A stretch of 64,000 bases of DNA, taken from Pyxicephalus adspersus (Eukaryota; Chordata; Amphibia; Anura; Pyxicephalidae). The DNA lies in contig NC_092868.1 in the NCBI RefSeq assembly GCF_032062135.1, forward strand, positions 43,318,970-43,382,969, given 5' to 3'. A program made the position numbers and the translations under genes. A model generated the notes under the pieces. It ran no database searches and was not told the DNA's origin. It saw nothing but the letters and a program-made list of their open reading frames with translations. Shown here piece by piece: positions 59,467-64,000 of the stretch. Each line of letters starts with the position of its first letter. The first letter of the stretch is position 1.

Positions 59467-62400
59467 GTAATATTTTATGCCATTTCCATGTAAAATACAA
59501 TTCAATTTTCATATGTTTGCCAAAGGTTATCATATCACCAGAACACATTTACAAATGTGTCCTTAAGCCCAACTGCATGATTTTTGGAATGTGGAAGAAA
59601 ACCAACATTGCACTCATCATGGACACATTTCACAGAACATGCAAACTCCATGCAGATAGTGCTTTGGTTGAGATTCAAACCTAGGACCCAGCACTGCAAA
59701 GGCCAGAGTGCTAACCTTCAAATCACCAAGAGTAGCATACCAACCACCTGATACAAACTCTCATACCACCTGTGACCACCCACATGCCCATGCATCATTA
59801 GGTCCATCAAGCCTACCTGAATTAAAATAAAACATACAAAGACACTAAACATTTATCTTAATTATATATGTACATTGGGATATCCAAACTTGTGCGTTAT
59901 CCTGCCTGTTATGAAATGCAGTAAAATAATTGTATTCTTGCCTATCTCTGTGCTAATCAAACACATTTTTATGAATGCAATACACCTTTTAGTAAACTGA
60001 TCCTGTAAATGATGCAGTGGTGTTGATTGTGGTATGGCCTGAGTTACAAACCTGACCATTAAAACATTTAAAACATAAAGTATAACAAATTGTGTTGGTG
60101 GGAAGAGGTTGTCAGATAGTTCTAAACATAGTTCCTACTTGGATTGTAAATATTCTGACTTTGGATTGGAACTGGTAATTTTATGCAATAGTATATAACC
60201 ATACCTTTTATTGACAGATGTAATAGGTAGTGTTGGTCGAATATCTCACTATTCGATTTGATGGCTACTCGACCTAATAGACCGATATTGTTCGGGCCAT
60301 CAAATTTAATTTGAACACTATTAAAGTCAATAGGGGGAAAATTCCGGTTATTTTTCGGGACTGTGTAGAGCTTCTACAGCCTCCAAATACATTTAAAAAC
60401 ACATGTTAAGACTCCCACAGTTTTGCACAACACTGTACAAGGCAAGAAAAAAATCAGAAAGGCGTACTGAACTCGTATAACCTCTCAATGGATAATCTCC
60501 ATTGAAAGGTCATATGAGTTCAGTACGCCTGCGATCACAGCTGATCGGAGGCATGTCGGTGCAGGGTACTTATTCCCCATGGTTGGACATCTGTGAGTCA
60601 CCTTGTTAAAGGGAGCTTCAGGATTCCGGAATTCAAAGTGGGAATTTGGGCCGTCGAATGCCGTGTTTTCGGGTCGGGTTTATCCGAATTCGAACAGCCA
60701 TATTCGAGCCGAATAGAAGGACAACCCGAATTCGAACACCAACTCTAGTAATAGGCCACAGAATGATAACAGCTGCCATTGACAAATATGGTATGGCACA
60801 TTAAAAAATACCAATTTTTACTGGAATTTTCTAAATCTAGTTGGGTTTCCCAAAAGACTCGACTAGGTTCCATCCAAGAGGAATTTACTCTACTGTCCTG
60901 GTACTTTGCTCTGATTAATGCTGATGTTCAGATACTCTGTACCAACAGAGAATGCTATGCCTTTTCTCTGTTGTCATCTAAAGAGCAATGGCAGACTTAT
61001 GGGCAGCAGCCAAATACTTTGTAGTCCAGGAGGGGGTAGGGAATTAAGGTTGCACCAAGCTACTTTTGTTGCTCACAAAACATGTTGCTAATAAAAAATA
61101 ATAAAACTACCAAGCTGGCAAAACAGAAAAATGTTTTACCTTTACATTCTATTATTTCACACACCGTCTGTTATGTCCAATCGGCAGGGACACAGTAGTG
61201 ACATAACAGACATCTTGGACCATGGATAGAACCACACAGTAGTGCACACAGTGCTGATTCTTGTTGAAGGTTCCTTTGGTGGTGTAACTTTGCAGGAGAA
61301 TAAAGAACAGAGTCACCAGCAAAGGGACATGTAAATAATTTTACTTTTCTTTTACAAGTGAAATACGATACTGACTCATAGTTTGCTCTATCACAGGTTC
61401 TCACCCATGGTGTTTATTTATCTGTGTTCTGTTATTCCACCTACATTTTTAATGGAACTTGCACTCATAGAACATAGACTAAAAGGAAGTAACACAACAA
61501 ACACAAGTTCCAATGCTTCCGAGGAAGAAGAGGTATGTATATATTAAAATATATTGAGTGTGATGCTTTTGACTGCTAAGAATGTATTCTTTGTACTATG
61601 GCTATCCCATTCTTAGGTAGTCAGGGATGTAGAGAAGGCATTAGGACAGACATATGCTTTAAACAAAAGCAGTGAGCTTGTTCTAGCTGAAAAGTCTGGC
61701 TTTTCCAACAGATGCATGTGGGAGTAGATCAATAGGTATGAGTCTATGTTCCTCAATAAAACTTCACGGAAGTCACTGAACAGGAAGAGGTAAAGTCTTA
61801 ACTCAGCTTTGAGCAAGTTACAGACATGAGAAAAAAACTAGACCCAGCCCGGGGGGCACAAAATCACTTCCCATCAAGAAACTACGCTTACAAAAATAGT
61901 TGAACAGCCCGACAATAATTCTCTTTGACATTAGAATGGCCTGAGACTGTGTCTATCCAATTCACATTCACATTGGTAATGTCCAACCACTTCCTTGCAT
62001 CTTAAAAAAAACTGCTTTCATATACATTGCTTGCTATTGTGGTTAAAATTTAATTTAAATGTTCAATATTTCCTCAGAGTACCAACATTTCTCATCTTCT
62101 GCAAGCTTTGGAGCAGATTCTAATCTTGGTCCTGGTAATAGGACGCTGGTTGATGCCAAAAGGTGGCCTGAATAGAGAGCAGCTGTCTCAGCTTCTTCTA
62201 ATCTACCTTGGTTCAGGGGCCGACATCCTGGATCTTTTACAGCTAATCAAGGAGAAGGAGGTGAACATTCATCGGACTGTAGCTATTGTAGGCTTGTGCC
62301 TCTTTTGCTGGACAATAACACAATTCACATTTGTGGTCACAGGCGAAGAAGAAGAGCCACAGTCTCAAAAAATGAGTGTCACAGAGGACTCAATGTCAAT

Positions 62401-62641
62401 ATCAGATATAAAAACCAAAAAAACTTCTCTGTGCAGCTCTAGAGATATAGAAAGCTTCCTGATTACTATTGGGATGCACGATGGACCATTTCTTGCTTAT
62501 CGAATTTACATAGTAATCGTAATTGGAGTGGTTACTGACTCTATAGTTTTCTTCATTTGTAAAAACACTCTGACACTTATATTAGAAACATATAGGCTGG
62601 TTGTGGTATTATACAAAGATAGATGGAAGAGGAAAAAATAG
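59246..62641 (+). CDS. TMEM26-like transmembrane protein, copy 2
   Basis: Coding join 59246-59466, 61397-61532, 62078-62641; 306 residues. It is the tandem paralogue of the gene at 36764-43051, with identical junction phases and shared SRLLFGLHG, EMIITL, KGEWKW, SPMVFIYLCSV, GRWLMPKG, GADILDLLQLIKE, GLCLFCW, DGPFLAYRIY and ICKNTLTLILETYRL. These features match vertebrate TMEM26, a polytopic membrane protein of unknown activity. The loop before exon 3 carries three sequons (NTT, NTS, NAS) followed by four glutamates; a second acidic and serine-rich linker lies at about residues 200-230. The N-terminus holds a Lys/Cys-rich insertion absent from copy 1. The acceptor CTACAG (59226) lies 19 bp before the ATG, so a 5' UTR exon lies upstream. 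The frame is intact with a basic C-terminus KDRWKRKK. Confidence 0.88.
59563..59717 (-). mobile_element. tRNA-derived SINE, 5' part only (copy 3)
   Basis: The minus strand reads ggttagcactctggcctttg, ggtttgaatctcaacc (B-box-like) and ctatctgcatggagtttgca, matching the heads of the copies at 27314 and 40857. The L2-like tail is absent. In the first intron of TMEM26-like copy 2. Confidence 0.72.
60228..60747. mobile_element. hAT-type element with exact 8-bp target duplication
   Basis: Ends TAGTGTTGGT and ACCAACTCTA are inverted, with further pairing (cgaatatctcactattcga against attcgaacagccatattcgag). The flanks carry an exact 8-bp duplication gtaatagg (60220-60227 and 60748-60755). It is 520 bp without transposase, in the first intron of TMEM26-like copy 2. 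Confidence 0.85.
61397..61532 (+). CDS. TMEM26-like copy 2, second coding exon
   Basis: The acceptor ends TATCACAG at 61396 and the donor is GTATGT at 61533. It completes the Trp codon and reads FSPMVFIYLCSVIPPTFLM, ELALIEHRLKGSNTTNTS and SNASEEEE, leaving phase 0 as in copy 1. Confidence 0.88.
62078..62641 (+). CDS. TMEM26-like copy 2, last coding exon
   Basis: The acceptor ends ATTTCCTCAG at 62077. The frame runs from STNISHLLQALEQILILVL through GRWLMPKGGLNREQL and IGMHDGPFLAYRIYIV to TAG 62639-62641. The stop is followed within 10 bp by ATTAAA (62649-62654), too close to be a convincing poly(A) signal. Confidence 0.88.
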   Translation, partial: STNISHLLQALEQILILVLVIGRWLMPKGGLNREQLSQLLLIYLGSGADILDLLQLIKEKEVNIHRTVAIVGLCLFCWTITQFTFVVTGEEEEPQSQKMSVTEDSMSISDIKTKKTSLCSSRDIESFLITIGMHDGPFLAYRIYIVIVIGVVTDSIVFFICKNTLTLILETYRLVVVLYKDRWKRKK

Positions 62642-62654
62642 GGAAACAATTAAA

Positions 62655-63795
62655 ATTTAGATTTCTTAGGCTACAAAACCTAAAAACTGGCAGTTTGGTG
62701 GGGCAGCATGGTGGTCTTGACAAGCTGTATATAATTTTAGTTGCTTTATTGAAGTGTTAACCTCATGATGCCTCTAATGTGGTAATATACAGTGGCGAAA
62801 ATGCATTTAGCCAGTATATGAGTAAATGTTACCGTATTTTGCCCCATTTGCCAGTTGGCAAGTTGGAACTTTCCATGCCCATGTTGACTAGTAGCGGACC
62901 CCATATCCTAGTATACACAGAACAATTTTCACCTCTGATCTGCTAAAATGATTGTATCTGTGAATATGAAGTAAATTCATAACAGTTGACCAATTTGGTC
63001 CTCAATCAAACATGGAGTTGATCATGTTGATTCTTACAGACATGTCAATCTAAAGTGCAGAAGTCAAGTTGAGTATATGAATAATTGATCATAACCTGCT
63101 TGAAATTTTAAACACTCTAACTCAGAAGAAGATAGGAGAGGAAAATATTGTACATAATGTGTGTCGTGTTTTGAGACATCTGGCTTTCGAATGATGATCA
63201 GAAAATCGACCAATTGGCCTGGTAAAAAATTGTCAATACGTCTGACTTGCCAATACAAAGGGGACACAAAGTATTATTATTGATAAGAGATTATTGATAA
63301 GAAATTATCTTATTGATAAGAGATATACACTGTGTCTGCTTAATGATTTATCATCACATCCTTTAGTACTCTTTACCTGCCTGTTGGATAGAAATTATGA
63401 CAACCCTGGGACTGCCATCCATAGCTATAACTTCCATTTTGGATTTTGGCCTAATATATTGTGCATGTGCCTGTTGCACTTTTATTTGGGTGACGTATGG
63501 CATATTTTACTTTTGGGGTGACTATGTTGTTGGTTTTGTAAATTACTGAACAGCAAGAACAAGATAAAGTGTGATGCTCTCCACCAGTAATCAGTCTCAG
63601 CTAAGAAGATCCCTTTCTACACAACCAGCAGAAGATAACAAAGTAAAAAGAAAACCTGGATTTGTCCCTCCCAAACAACTCCAATAGTTTTATTCTACTT
63701 AATTACCCCTTTGGAGTTTACATATCATTTGTTAAAGTCCTGGATGCCTTTTTACATAAAATGCACATTTTACAGTATTCTGGTAAGAGTATTCT
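62655..63795. other. sequence downstream of TMEM26-like copy 2
   Basis: No exon recognised. A short ttattgataagag direct repeat lies at about 63279-63322. The 3' UTR end of the gene is not placed. Confidence 0.35.
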
Positions 63796-63920
63796 TATTA
63801 CTATTATTATTACTAATATTAAACAGTATTTATATAGGACCAACATATTATGCAGGACTGTACACTAAAGAGGGGTTGCAAATGAAAGACAGATACAATG
63901 ACACAGGAGGAGGAGACATT
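63796..63920 (-). mobile_element. L2-type LINE 3' tail fragment
   Basis: ATTATTATTACTAATATTAA then acagtatttatataggacca, atgcaggactgtacactaaa and ttgcaaatgaaagacaga, as in the other minus-strand L2 tails. Confidence 0.65.
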
Positions 63921-64000
63921 AATAATTATATTTTGGGGTTAATGAGGGCACTAATGTACAACTATGTTAAGGAAAACTAGAAGTTTCCTTTTCTAATATT

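Overview
The window is vertebrate nuclear DNA and most resembles an anuran amphibian. It is AT-rich, has small exons inside long introns, and is packed with short DNA transposons (hAT, mariner, pogo/Tigger-like, palindromic foldback elements), L2-type LINE tails and a tRNA-derived SINE. The species is inferred from this repeat style only. One assembly gap (10428-10878) lies in an intron.

Layout. (1) 471-12933, + strand: eight coding exons of the GABA-A receptor delta subunit gene (GABRD). They run from the start of the mature ligand-binding domain to the stop codon. The signal-peptide exon lies upstream of the window. (2) 12934-36744: about 24 kb without a recognisable gene, holding a 3' UTR candidate and many repeats, including a deleted mariner, five pogo/Tigger-like copies and a SINE. 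(3) 36745-43051 and 59227-62641, + strand: two tandem three-coding-exon genes of the TMEM26 (transmembrane protein 26) family, about 312 and 306 residues. They share exon phases, a non-coded 5' UTR junction just before the ATG, and the GRWLMPKG and DGPFL motifs, so they are local duplicates. (4) 43052-59226, between them: hAT and foldback elements, a complete but stop-interrupted mariner with intact ends (55192-56468), and a small orphan coding-like segment (about 48763-49156) that I cannot name.

Function. GABRD encodes a subunit of extrasynaptic pentameric GABA-gated chloride channels that carry tonic inhibition. The TMEM26-like proteins are predicted polytopic membrane proteins of unknown biochemistry. 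Nothing in the sequence shows that the two gene types work together; they are neighbours on the same strand.

Most notable points: an acidic residue at the outer end of the GABRD pore helix M2, a tandem NAGNAG acceptor in GABRD, an L2 LINE tail that abuts the 5' splice site of the first TMEM26-like gene, a mariner derivative with an internal inversion, several transposons with clear target-site duplications, and a SINE sharing its 3' tail with the local L2. I found no convincing new multi-gene system.
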